64,000 nt of DNA from Euleptes europaea (Eukaryota > Chordata > Lepidosauria > Squamata > Sphaerodactylidae), in assembly GCF_029931775.1 (NCBI RefSeq), contig NC_079312.1, forward strand, positions 14,391,821-14,455,820, in the 5' to 3' direction. The translations under genes and the position numbers were made by a program. Positions 21,910-34,290 of this stretch are shown here, piece by piece. The notes beneath the pieces were generated by a model that worked only from the letters and a program-made list of their open reading frames with translations, searched no databases and was not told the origin of the DNA. Each line of letters begins with the position of its first letter. The first letter of the stretch is position 1.

Positions 21910-22290
21910 TAATTCTGGGTTGGCAACCTTGAGGTTGGAGCTGGGTGAGGGACCTCAGTGCAATTCAGTTGTAACGGTGAGAAACTCCCAGACCTCATCT
22001 GGAATTTGGCAACCCTACCTGGGTACCCAGCCGGCTGAGAAGCAGAGATGGGAGAGGCCCAAAGAGGAAAGAGGCGGGAGAGGCTGCCTGCACTTATTAT
22101 GGAGGGAATGTCCCAAAAGGGGGGGATGTTTAGCATTAGGAGATTCCCTCTGGCCAAAGAGCCCGGGGGACAGGGGACTCCCAAGGCAAGGGCTGGATTG
22201 CGCGCCTGGACAGCCTGTGGAGGGACCTAGTGGGGTTCAGTTGGAACAGCAGATCTCCAGGCCTCGCCTGGAGATTGGCAACCCTAACTG
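21910..22290. mobile_element. Two GGGTTGCCA-family MITE-like repeats
   Basis: Copies at ~21,910-22,020 and ~22,178-22,290. Both end in 'tggcaaccctac/aac', and the second contains 'cagatctccaggcc'. They lie directly upstream of the promoter block. Confidence 0.55.
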
Positions 22291-22599
22291 GAGACCCGGC
22301 CAGCTGAGAACCAGAGATAAGGAAAAAGAAGAAGAGGAGGTGGAAGAGGAGGGTCAGTCTGCCTGCAATCACCAGGAAGGGAAAGAACCAAGAAAGGGGA
22401 TAAATATATAGGGCACGGCAGGTTTTGCCTTGGATTTGCCGCTCTCTAAATGCACATTTCCCCCAGCCAAACTCTCAAAACTCAACAACAAGCCCCCATG
22501 CGGTTTTTTTGAGAATTTTAGTGTTCTGGGGCAATTTCTACCCGCTTCTTTCCTGGAGTATTATGCCTTCTGATTGATCTGCTGATAAATCAAGAAACT

Positions 22600-23160
22600 C
22601 CCCGGTGTGGAACCAGCCCCACGGGGTGTTCCGGAGATCTCTCGTCCATGTGCCAGGATCTTTCCCCGAGAAGCCCCCTCCCCTTTCTCTCTCTCAAGCT
22701 CCCTCCAAGGAGCTCCCTATGCCCACGCACAGTGCTCCTCCGCCCACCCACTTCGTGGCCAGCATCTCTTGAAGAAACCATAAACCCACCTTCCCTGCAA
22801 CCGCGCAAAAGCCAAATTCTTCCTCCAACCCGCGAGAAAGAGCTACACGTGGGAGCGCCTAAAACCTCCTCTAAGGAAAAAGGAGGAGAGGACTCCAACC
22901 ACGTGGCTCCGCCTTCCTGCCCTCTCCTGGAACCCCCCCAAAGACACGCCCACACGCTCAGTCGCCTCCTTTTGCGGTCCAATCCCCCCTCTCTCGCAAG
23001 GGCTTTTGGGAAGTGTAGTTCACCGCGAGGAGGCGGAGGAAAGACCGCATTGACTCCAATGGCGCCTGCTCTTTTCAGGATCCTTCCTGCCCCCCTTTTC
23101 TTATTTCTCTGCTTCCAGGATTTTTTTTTATCTTCCAGGTCTTTTATCTCCACACTGAAG
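22600..23160 (-). promoter_or_regulatory. GC-rich promoter region of gene A
   Basis: C- and CpG-rich block with the motif ACTACACTTCCCAAAAG on the minus strand (23,003-23,019). It fits ACTAYRNNNCCCR, a vertebrate promoter motif linked to ZNF143/THAP11. The equivalent regions of units B and C carry the same motif. It lies at the right end of unit A, upstream of the leftward gene. Long open frames across it on both strands reflect base composition. The exact start site is not visible. Confidence 0.6.
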
Positions 23161-23663
23161 AATTCAGGAGCACAGTTAAAGATTCAGAAAAAGGTTGTTG
23201 GTTTTTTTTTGCGGGGGGAGAGCACTGAATCCTACTTTTGAGTTACAAGCCCTTCCGAAGGTGAGAGCTGGACTGGATGAAACCCAATGCCTTTCTCATC
23301 CAGCATCCTGTTGTGGCCAGCTATATGCGTTTAGGAAGCCCACCCCAGAGGATGGAGGCAAGAGCCACCCCACAGAGTTGCCCCCAGCACACATCAACCA
23401 GTGGTAGACTGCCTCTGGACGTGGAGGTTCTATCTAGCCATCATAACTGATAGCCACTGATGGATCTTGCCGCCTCCACCAGTCTAGCTCATTCCCTTTT
23501 GAAAGCAACATTATCAAGTGGCCATCACATCTATTCATTGTTAGTTGTCGTAAATTGAGCGCACAGTGTGCGATGTAGGACTTCTCTCTGGCTAGCCCGA
23601 GTCTGCTGCCAACCAAGTTCATTAAGGGTCACCCATTATTAGGGTTGCCAGGTCTGGGCTGGG
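23161..23663. other. End of unit A, upstream flank
   Basis: No gene. It includes a decayed CR1-tail-like stretch (~23,280-23,345). It is collinear with 40,860-41,330 at the end of unit B and partly with 59,890-60,000 in unit C. It ends in 'attagggttgccagg', the repeat junction where unit B begins. Confidence 0.5.
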
Positions 23664-23732
23664 AAATACATGGAGATTTTGGGGGTTCAACTCCCAGCAT
23701 CTGCAGTTAAAGCAACTAGGCAAGTAGGTGAC

Positions 23733-24542
23733 TGTCGTGAGAATTTTTAAACATATTAGCTTATATTAAATGAGTTTGGGTTAACAAAATAATAACCACA
23801 TGCATACCTTAATATTATAATCTATAGTCACACAAGACCTGACTTTTAGCTGACATCAGCTCCAATTAGGCTCTTGACCCTAAAGGGCACAGGAGCTAGT
23901 CACCCAAAGCACATTGCGTGCTCCAAATCAAGGCCGTTCAAGCAGGCGGCAAATTGTCTGCCCACTCTAGGAGGAGATTGTTTTGGGAACATTGATGGAT
24001 GGACAAGACAATCAGATATCAAAACTGACATTGAAAGAATTATTATGGAACAAGATATTTCTAAACAATTTAGTCATGATTTGCAGAAAACTCATTTCCT
24101 AAGAATGTGTCAGGGAGGGGTCATTTGGGACCCCCTCTCCTCTCTATAAAGGAACAACCCAAAACCCCAGTTCTTCGTCCTTCCACTGAGAGACTACAGA
24201 CCCTTTGAATGGTTGCCATTCAATGGTCTCTCTCTCTCTGGAAGTGACCCAGGGGCCTCTGTATCTGTGTCTGTCAATATGTACGTTTGTTAAGTACTGT
24301 CATATATGTTAAATATTGCTTTCTCCTTTGTTTCATATTCTTTTTGTAAGTTCAATAAAACTGTTTGGTACTGCTCATATGGCTTGAATGTTGTTTAAGG
24401 ATGACTGTGTAAGAATGCTTCTTTGTATGAAAGGTTCTTTTCCAGCCAGATCTATCTGGGTTGCTTTTTGGTAAGTGAAGCAGGCAGAGAGGGCCATGCA
24501 CAACGAACTAGAAGGTGGGGGGCACAACAGATTCCCACCACA
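23733..24542 (+). mobile_element. Solo LTR (unit B copy)
   Basis: Same fossil LTR as at 70-879, carried along in the duplication with the same gtgac flanks and host SINE. Confidence 0.8.
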
Positions 24543-24991
24543 GTGACATGAAAGACCTCTACCTGAGACCCTGGAGAGCCGCTGTTGGTCTGAGTAGACA
24601 TAGGTGTAAACTATGGGGGGGGCTGAGGGGCTTGAACTTGGCCGGGTGGGCTGAGCCCCCCCCCTGGCAACCAGTGCCCACAGTTACAGAGGCAGCTGAA
24701 GCACAGTCCTGTCCTACCTTCCTGTTGTATCGTATTACAATTTCCATGATTCTTTGCGGCGCTCTTCCTGTTTGCTAGTATGTATTTGTGTGTTTATTAA
24801 GAATTATTAAGATCAGCAAACATATCTACATGCCTCCAGGTACCAACCCAACCATATCAAACAGTCCATTGTCTATACAGCCAAGCCCTACACTATAGTC
24901 TTATCTGCTCCAACCCCTCAGACAGAGATACTCAGTTGAAGGCGCTATAGCGAGCATATTTGCAACTACAATATCCTGGTTAAAAAAAAAA

Positions 24992-26473
24992 AGATGATTG
25001 GAAAGGCCAGAAGGATACCCAGGCACAGCTTGCTACAAGACAAACCCAAAGAAAATGAAAAGAGAACATCTTTTCAACCTGTTCATCATTGACCTGGAGT
25101 TGGGGGCGAACAGTGAGGTGGCCAAGTTTGCAGATGACACCAAATTATTTAGGGTGGTTAAAACAAAATTGGACTGTGAAGAGCTCCAAAAGAATCTCTT
25201 CAAACGGGAGGAATGGGCATTAAAATGGCAAATGAGATTCAATGTGAGCAAGTGTAAAGTGATGCATATTGGGGCAAAATATCCCAACTTCACATATACA
25301 GTGATGGGATCTAAGCTGGTAGTGACTGACCAAGGAAGGGATCTTGGGGCAGTAGTGGATTGCTTGATGAAGATGTCAACCCAGTGTGCAGCTGCTGTGA
25401 AAAAGGCAAATTCCATGCTGGCCATAATTAGAGGAATAGAGAATAAAACTGCTGCTATCAGTCTGCCCTTGTACAAATCTATGATGAGACCACACTTGGA
25501 ATACTATGTACAGTTCTGGTCACCACACCTAAAGAAGAATATTGCAGAGCTTGAGAAGGTGTAGAAAAGAACAACCAAAATGCTCAGGGGGCTAGAGAAA
25601 CTGCCCTATGAGGAGAGGTTAAAACATTTAAGGCTGTTTAGCTTGGAAAGAAGGCGGTTAAGGGGAGACATGATAGAGGTCTATAAAATTATGCATGGTT
25701 TGGAGAGAGTGGACAGGAAGAAGCTTTCCTCCCTCTCATAATACTAGAATGTACGGTCAATTACTGAAGTAGGAGGGTGAGAGATTCTAAACAGATACAA
25801 GGAAGTATTTTTTTTTTCACACAACGCATAGTTGTGGAATTCCCTGCCCCAGTATGTGGTGATGGCAGTCAACTTGGAAGGCATTAAGAGGGAAGTGGAC
25901 GTGGTCATGGAGGAGAGGGTTATTCATGGCTACTAGTCAAAGTGGATACTAGTCATGTTGCATACCTATTCTCTCCAGGATCAAAGGAGCATGCCTATTA
26001 TCTTAGGTGCTGTGGAACACAGGCAGGATAATGCTGCTGCAGTTGTCTTGTTTGCGGGCTTCCTTGATGGACCTTGGTCTGATCCAGCATGGCCTTTCTT
26101 ATGTTCTTACCTCCGGTAGTCACATACAGCTCTCAACTGAAACCTGTCCAACGTATTATTAACAACCTACAAAGCTGGATTGTGACACTTCCCTCTTTAA
26201 TGTAAAGCAAAAGCCAGGCTTCTACCCCCTTAACTGCCTTCTTTCCAAGCTAAACAGACCTAAGCGTTTTAACCACTCTCCATAGGGCAGTTGCTCCAGT
26301 CCCCTGATCATTTTAGTTGCACTTTTCTGCACCTTCTCAAGCTCTGCAATATCCTTTTTAGGTGTGGTGACCAGAACTGTACACCGGTATTCCAAGTGTG
26401 GTCTCACCATAGATTTCTTCAAGCAGCAGTTTTATTCTTTAGTCCTCTTCTAATTATGGCCAGCGTGGAATCT
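24992..26473. mobile_element. CR1 pair (unit B copies)
   Basis: Plus-strand CR1 at 24,992-26,113 (frame at 24,998-25,564) and inverted CR1 fragment at 26,223-26,473. Both are near-identical to those at 1,339-2,820. Confidence 0.9.
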
Positions 26474-27474
26474 TCTGAGGAGTGAGGAGGTCCTGGGACA
26501 AAAGCTGATGGATATGCAAAAAGCTTGCTGAGATTTGCTTCGTATATTACAGTTACTGCTGCTTTTGTTTTGTAAAAACGTTAAACAGCACTTCAAAAAA
26601 GTAATCTACAATTCCATCAAGCAGAGCTTCTTCTTGCTTCTGCACTAATCATACCAATACATGCCAACTATTGGGGTGGGGAAGTGAAGGGAAATTGGGA
26701 AGGATAGGTGGGATATGGCAGGAGGATGCTTGTGGGAGCAGCAGAAGGGGTACTAGGGGATTACGAGAATATTTGATTTTACTGTAATTTTAAAAATGTA
26801 AATAGTTTGCATTGTCATTTAAATGTTAAAGTTGTATTTCAGCTGTCTGAAGATCATTTGTTGAAGCCACCCTAAATATCTGGGGAGCCCTCCCTAAACC
26901 CCCATAGACCTGCCTCCATACATAGTGCCCATGGAGGCCCCTCCCTATGCTATCATAGCAATTCCTCTGGCCCAGCCACAGCCCCCCCAGGAAAGTCTAC
27001 TCCCCTGTACCCCGTCCTCTTCCAGGCACCAACCAAACACATGAAGCTGCCTTATACTGAATCAGACGCTTGGGTCCATCAAAGTCAGTATTGTCTACTA
27101 GACTGACATTCTAACTGCTGGTTCCAGAGGAATTGAGATTTCCTCCCCTAAGGGAAAAGGAAATCACTGCTCTGGAGAGTCAGTGTTGTGGTGGGGAAAA
27201 GCCTGGGTGCCAGACTTTCCTTCCAAGTGGGCTAGTTTTTTGCTCAGTTTGGAATCCGGAAGGCTCCTTTCTCAGGCAGCAAATCTTCCGTTCTCTCCCC
27301 TCCTGACTGGTAAGGAAGATCAGCTGCCCCAGAGAAATCAAGGAATCTGGCTGGTGACTGGTCTGGAAAAGAGATCCTTCTCTTTGGGACTCCCTGTCTC
27401 CAAAGCATTGGCCCCTCCCAAATCAAAGTCTCTGTACTTTACAGTAAAAAATAACATTAAACAGTAAAAAAACA

Positions 27475-30092
27475 GCTAGAATGTGATTCACATAGAATGT
27501 GATCCATAGAATGGATTCACATTCTAGCTGTATCTGAAGAAGTGAGCTGTGGCTCACAAAGCTCATACCCTGCCAGAAAATATTTTGTTAGTCTTTAAGG
27601 CGCTACTGACTCTTGCTCTTTTCTAAAGGCATCCAGGTGATTTGAAGGTACTGGGAGAGGATCCATAAAATACTCTGGGTCTGTGACATTTCAAAACTGG
27701 CAACTGGAATCATGAATCCTGAACTCTCCCTCAAAGCTAAAATGACTGACCTGAGGCCATCTGCTTTGGTCACAGTATGAGAAGACAAGGATTACTAATA
27801 AAGACAATCCTGCTAGGAAAAGTTGAAGGCAGCAAGAAAAAAAGAAGACCCAACATAAGGTGGGCTGATTCCATAAAGGAAGGCCCTCCGCTTGCATGAC
27901 CCGAGCAAAGCTGTTAACAATGTTTTGGAGGTCTTGGATTTTTATAAAGGAAGCCACAACCCTCAGTTTGCAAGACCTGAGCTGGGACGTTAAACATAGG
28001 ATATTTTAGAGGACTTTCATTCATAAGATCACCATAAGTTGGAAGGTATTTGCCAGCATTTACACACATACACCAAAAAATCTGTTCATTAACCAATAGC
28101 TGGCAAGTATCTTTATCCCAGGTGTCTGTGGCTTTTCCTGGTTAAGATTTGGGCATCTGTTCCTGAGTGCTGTTCCAGTCTACATGGGCAGCCCTGTGTC
28201 ACTCCTATAGCAGTTATACGGCCACACAATTACCAAAATATGCGCAATAATATCAGAGACCACCTGCAGGGAGGCTGGAGTGTTATTCAGGCTCAGCTAT
28301 AAACTCGGGCTGGGAGAGGGAGACGCTGGGGTTTTGAGAACGAGAGGGATACTTGCAGTGATGAGGGTGAGTTTCTACTGTTTTAGTTGCTTTCTTTGAA
28401 ATTATTCTCAACAAGGTTTTCAATGTATGCTTTTGGGACCAGTGTTGGACTTGGATCTGGGAGAACTAGGTTCGATCACTCCCTGTGCAATGGAAGCTTG
28501 CTGGGTGGCGTAACCCAGCCTAACCCACCTCACAGGGTTGTTGTCAGGATAAAACTGTAGTAAGGAGAATGAAGTAAGCCACTTGGATCCCCATTTTATC
28601 CATGGCAAGCATTATTCATCAGAAAATGAAGGGAGGAGTCTCAAAATTGGCCAGCTGGGTCAGGATGATCATGGGAGATTCTGTGCCAAAAATTAAGGGA
28701 ATTGGAACAACCTGGACCTCACAATCTCCTGAACCCCCCAACCTCACCCCCTGCTCTTTTGATTGGAAGGTGTGGTTGCCTTTGGCAGGCGTAACTCCAC
28801 AGAAAACTAAGCGAGAGGTTTCAAAATTGGCCACCAACTTCAGGATGATGTTGAGACTGGTAGTGTCCAAAAGGAAAGGAATTGTACCATCCTGGCAGAG
28901 ACACCCCTCTGGTGTTTGCAATAGAACCAAAGGTTCACTCTGAGAAGCCAAGTTGTAGGCAACATGAACACAGATGGTGGGAAATATCTCCTCTCTTATA
29001 CATTTTTAAATGATGTTACCTGCCCTAAGCCTGGCTTTGGCCGGGGAGAATGAGCTACAAATCACAAAAAAAATAAATAAATAAAACAGAGGCTTAACAA
29101 TATCCCTGACCTATCAGAGCTATGTGGTGTGATGGTAAAAGTGTGTGACTAGGATCTAAGAGACTCTTGGTACAACCAATATATAAATCAACTTAAAATG
29201 TCTGGGAACCTAAAACACCCATTCGAGCACAGGACTCTACCTGCCGCGTCTCTGCATGTCAGCCCACCGGCCTTGCTTAGGATAGATTCCATTAAAGATA
29301 CAATATTTCAGATCAGGTTGGAGTGAACCACCCTTGATTCACAAAAAGCCACAAGAGGCAGCTGCCTGTTATATCTCTGCATGCCTCCCTGCTCTATGTG
29401 TGACCCCTTCCAGGCAGATGGCATTCTCAGTCTTCTGACGAAGAAACACAGGGAGCGGGGAATGATTTTTACTCTTTTATATTATAAAATAAAGTTTCAT
29501 AGAGCATAAGAGTTCAAGTGAACATCCAATATGAATTTAATATGAGACAGGCTCTATAATAAAGAAGACACACCATTTGAAAAAACTTTCTACAGTTTCT
29601 TGTCTAATAACCACAATGTCTTCCCAGTTACAGCTGCAGTTTGGAGTGATTTGCAGGGAGTGATTTCTCAGGTGTGCACCGAAAAATGGGCTCCTTGTTT
29701 GAATATTTATTTAAAATAGGGGCCCTCAACATAGTGCCAGTGGGTGCCATGGAACCCACCGACCCATTTACTGGCACCCCTCAAGCGTTTTTAGGAAGTG
29801 GGTGGGGCCAGGTAGCGCTTTTGCCCAGAAAGGCTTCTGATTTACTATTGGAGATTTGAAGAGCTGAGCAGATTTCATCAAATGTTGCTTTGGCAGCAGC
29901 TGCCATCACAGCACAAGGATCTGCACTGTGTTACTGAAGTGAAGCCATGGCAATAATTTTGTGGTGGCTCCTCTCCCTGCAGCAGCCATTTTGTTGCTGC
30001 ACCCATCATGTTTGTCAGAATACCAATTGTGCCCATAGGGCTGTCTTTCCACCCACATAGGGTTTCCAAGAAAGCAAACATCAAAACATTCA
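27475..30092. repeat. Repeat block of unit B (Penelope remnant, RTE, SINE, tandem, L2, hAT)
   Basis: Duplicated counterparts of 3,822-6,440. Penelope remnant 27,475-27,613; RTE-like 27,788-28,073; SINE 28,423-28,613; two-copy tandem 28,628-28,953; L2 tail 29,008-29,092; hAT-like 29,718-30,092. Differences from unit A are single bases and homopolymer lengths. Confidence 0.75.
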
Positions 30093-30442
30093 AACAATTC
30101 AGCATTAAAACAATACATTAAGAACAGCATTGAATATCTATCAGTGATATCATTAATGTCACTTCTTATTTAAGCATGAAAGACAGCTAGAAAAATCTCT
30201 CCCATTTCATGCTGTAATTCACTGATTGGGAATCAAAAAAGCATCTGTGTAATAACTATGCAAGAGCCTTCCTAAGTACAGTACTCTAGATATAGGAGCA
30301 AAGCCTTGCTTCAGTCTCAGCATTGAGACGGCTTCTCTGCTGTGTGAACACCTCAATGAGATGTTTCCCCCCTGGTGTAAATCCTTTGATGTCTAGTGAG
30401 ACTGATACTATGAGAAAAGCTCTTCCCACACTCCAAGCATGT

Positions 30443-32511
30443 TTATGGCTTCACCCCAGTGTGAATGCGTTGATGTGAAGTAAGGTGGCTCTTGCAACTG
30501 AAGTTCTTCCCACACTCCAAGCATTTATATGGCTTCTCCCCTGTGTGAATTCTCTGGTGTAAAGTAAGGCTGTACTTCTGACTGAAGTTCTTCCCACACT
30601 CCAAGCATTTATATGGCTTCTCCCCTGTGTGAATTTTCTGGTGCAAAGTAAGGCTGTCCTTCCGACTGAAGTTCTTCCCACACTCCAAGCATTTATATGG
30701 CTTCTCCCCTGTGTGAATTTTCTGGTGTGAAGTAAGGTGGGACTTCCGACTGAAGTTCGTCCCACACTCCAAGCATTTATATGGCTTCTCCCCGGTGTGA
30801 ATTTTCTGGTGTAAAGTAAAGCTTTTCTTCCAGGAGAAGTTCTTCCCACACTCCAAGCATGTATATGGCTTCTCCCCGGTGTGAATTTTCTGGTGTAAAG
30901 TAAGGTTTTTCTTCCAGGAGAAGTTCTTCCCACACTCCAAGCAGGTATATGGCTTCACCCCAGTGTGAATGTGTTGGTGTGAAGTAAGGTGGCTCTTGCA
31001 ACTGAAGCTCTTCCCACACTCCAAGCATGTATATGGCTTCTCCCCAGTGTGAAAGCGTTGATGTAAAGAAAGTTGGTATCTCAGTCTGAAGCTCTTCTCA
31101 CATTCTGAACACTGATACGGTTTCTCATTTCTGTGAAGCAGGAGATGTGATGACAGGGATATGCTCTGGCTGAAGCTTTTCCCACACTCTATGCATTTAT
31201 ATGGCTTCTCCCCTGTGTGAATCCTTACATGTTTATTGAGATTGCTCTTACAAATGAAGCTCTTCCCACATTCCAAGCATTCATATGGCTTCTCCCCAGT
31301 ATGAACACGTTGATGTATAGTAAGGTTGTCTTTTTGACTGAAGCTTTTCCCACATTGCCAGCATTTATATGGCTTCTCCCCTGTGTGAACTCTCTGATGT
31401 AAAGTAAGGCACTTTTTAGTTGAGAAGCTCTTCTCACACTCCAAGCATTTAGGTGGCTTCTCCCCTGTGTGAATTTTCTGGTGTAAAGTAAGGCTGTCCT
31501 TTCGACTGAAGTTCTTCCCACACTCCATGCATTTATATGGCTTCGCCCCTGTGTGAATTTTCTGGTGCAAAGTAAGGTGGTGCTTCAGGCAGAAGCTCTT
31601 CCCGCATTCCAGGCATGTATATGGCTCCTCTCTTGTGTGTATCCTTTGATGTTTAGTGAGGTCGCCGCCACGAAAGAAGCTCTTCCCACACTCCAAGCAT
31701 TTATATGGCTTCTCCCCTGTGTGAATTTTCTGGTGTAAAGAAAGGTTGGCCTTCTGACTGAAGTTCTTCCCACATTCCAAGCATTTATATGGCTTCTCCC
31801 CTGTGTGAATTTTCTGGTGCAAAGTAAGGCTACCATTCTGACCGAAGTTTTTTCCACACTCCAAGCATTTATATGGCTTCTCCCCTGTGTGAATTTTCTG
31901 GTGTAAAGTAAGGCGGGACTTCCGACTGAAGTTCTTCCCACACTCCAAGCATTTATATGGCTTCTCCCCTGTGTGAGTTTTCTGATGTAAAGTAAGGCTA
32001 CCATTCTGACGGAAGTTCTTCCCACACTCCAAGCATTTATATGGCTTCTCCCCTGTGTGAATTTTCTGGTGTAAAGTAAGCCTGCTCTTCCAATTGAAGC
32101 TCTTCCCACACTCCAAGCATTTATGTGGCTTTTTGCCTGTGTGAACCCTTTGATCATCAGTTAGGCGGCTATTCTGAAAGAAGCTCTTTCCACACTCCAA
32201 GCAGCCACATGTTTTGTTCCCTGTATGGATCTTCTGTTCCATCTTAATGCTGGAGATGCAGCTGATCCTTTTCCCTTTCGTGGGACACTTATTCCTTCCC
32301 TTTTCTCTTTGTATTTTGCTTTGGGCTGGTATGTCATAGATGTTCCTGCCCTGACAGTCAACCAACTCCTTCCTCCGCTTCTGTTTTCCTTCCCATTTTC
32401 TTCTCAGTTGCCTCCGAGGTCCGTCTCCATCCCAAGGTTCCACCACCTCCAGATCCTCGTCTCATTCTGAAGACACCCTTCCTAGTTGCCCCTGTCTTTC
32501 AGTATCTGCTG
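30443..32511 (-). pseudogene. KRAB zinc-finger last exon with premature stop (gene B)
   Basis: Near-identical duplicate of the gene A finger exon: the same 21 fingers, degenerate first finger and final stop after TGVKP. Codon 32,464-32,462 is TGA where A has AGA (VSS-E-[R]-DEDLEVV), a one-base change upstream of the linker and all fingers. Splicing from the KRAB exon (38,654-38,782) would therefore give a KRAB-only peptide. The first in-frame ATG after the stop is in [10 protein letters not shown], just before finger 1, so internal initiation could still make a finger-only protein without KRAB. A sequencing error cannot be ruled out from one base. Confidence 0.85.
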
Positions 32512-32795
32512 CTGGAAAAGAGAGCAAAATCAAATAAGAGCCTCAGGAAACAAAGACCAATTAACATGAGCTATCATTACCAAGTGGTATTTTTCCCGAT
32601 GGGAACTGGAGGCCGGGAAAAGTAAATACAGCAAGAGCAAAAGACAGGGAGAGGAAGTGGGGGACAGAAGGGACCAGAAGGGTAGACAAAAGAGGAACTG
32701 CTTCTCTGTATTGGAGTGGCCACTGGGCTCTTGCTGAAAGGACTCCATGGCAGCTCAATCCTTGTGCCTTCGTGCTCCTAGTTTAAGGAGATTCT

Positions 32796-34211
32796 TTTTT
32801 TTTAATAATAATTTTATTGGTTTTTATAATACAAATTTTCCATGATAGTAAACAATAAAAGCAATATGAAATTCAAAATTCTAACTCTATGTTGTTATAA
32901 TTTCTTGAATTCATAACAAAAAAAAACAAATTAGAGGAAAATTTATGGCTTCCCCATCACCTCTCTCCGCCTCTTAATAAAATATTCATCCCATCGTAAT
33001 TGGTCTGATCTTAACTATCATAAATTCATTTAACTTTCATAAAACATCTTCTATTAATATAAATGATTATAACTCTTAATATTAATTGTGTCTTCTAGAT
33101 CAGATTAATAAGTATTCTTCAATTTTTCCCAGTTTTAATTCATATTCACAATATTTCATCCAATCCTCCCATTCCCCTAAAAATCGAACATTGTCTTTTT
33201 CATTTAAAATGGCTGTAAGTTTTGCCATTTCCACCAATTCAAACATTTTCCCAATCCAGTCTTTTTTCTCAGGAATTTCTGCCCCCTTCCATTTTGCTGC
33301 ATAAAGCAGTCTCGCAGCTGTTGTAGCATAGATCAAAAAAGTTCTTTGTATTAGCAAGTCGTCAGGTATCATACTTAATAGCATCATTTCTGGTGTTTTG
33401 GGTATATTTTTTTGTACTATTAGTCTCAGTTCATTGTATATCATATCCCAAAAATCTTTAGCTTTATCACAAGTCCACCACATATGGTAAAAGGAACCAA
33501 TTTCCGTATTACATTTCCAACATTTAGGGGATGTTACTTTATATATCTTTGCCATCTTCTTAGGTGTTAAATGCCATCTATACATCATTTTATAAATGTT
33601 TTCTCGAATTGATTGCGCGTTTATTCCTTTCAAATCTTTTGACCAAAGTCTTTCCCATTTATTAAAAGCAATATCATGTCCGATATTTTGAGCCCAATCA
33701 ATCATAGTTGGTTTAATTATCTCCTGCTCACAATATAATGTTAAAAGTAGATTGTACATTTTAGAGATCAGTTTCAGATTGTTTTCTAGTAACATCTTGT
33801 GGAAAGGGGACTTTTCTTTAGAAAATCCATTTTTCATATCTTGTACAAAAACTGATTTAATCTGACAATATTGCAACCATTGTAAATCCTCTTTGAGAAA
33901 TTGAAATTCCTTTAATGAACATTTTTCCCCTCCCAATTAATTAATTCCTGGTAAATTATAAATTTGTCCAGTCTAAGTGGACGTAGTGTTAGCATTTCTT
34001 GCGGTGAAATCCACATCGGAGTTGTTGGTTCCAAAATATGTTTATATTTCATCCAGATACGCAGTAGAGAGGACCTGATTATATGATTCCTAAATGATGC
34101 TTGTATCTTAATTTTGTCATACCATAAATAGCCATGCCATCCACTAATATTATTAAAGCCTTCAAGCTCCAGTAAACGTGTATTTGATAAGGTTATCCAG
34201 TCTTTTAGCCG
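32796..34211 (-). mobile_element. 5'-truncated L1 (unit B copy)
   Basis: Copy of 9,144-10,560, with the same target duplication at 32,779-32,795 and 34,212-34,228. Confidence 0.92.
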
Positions 34212-34290
34212 TAGTTTAAGGAGATTCTTGTCCCTTGGGACATGGAAGGAGGCCAGCCTTTTTCTGCCTCTACAGGAGGCATACATTTGC

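Noticed and set aside
22590-23241. Overlapping ~190-residue frames on both strands
   Set aside because: Base-composition artefacts of the GC-rich promoter; unit B does not keep the same frames.
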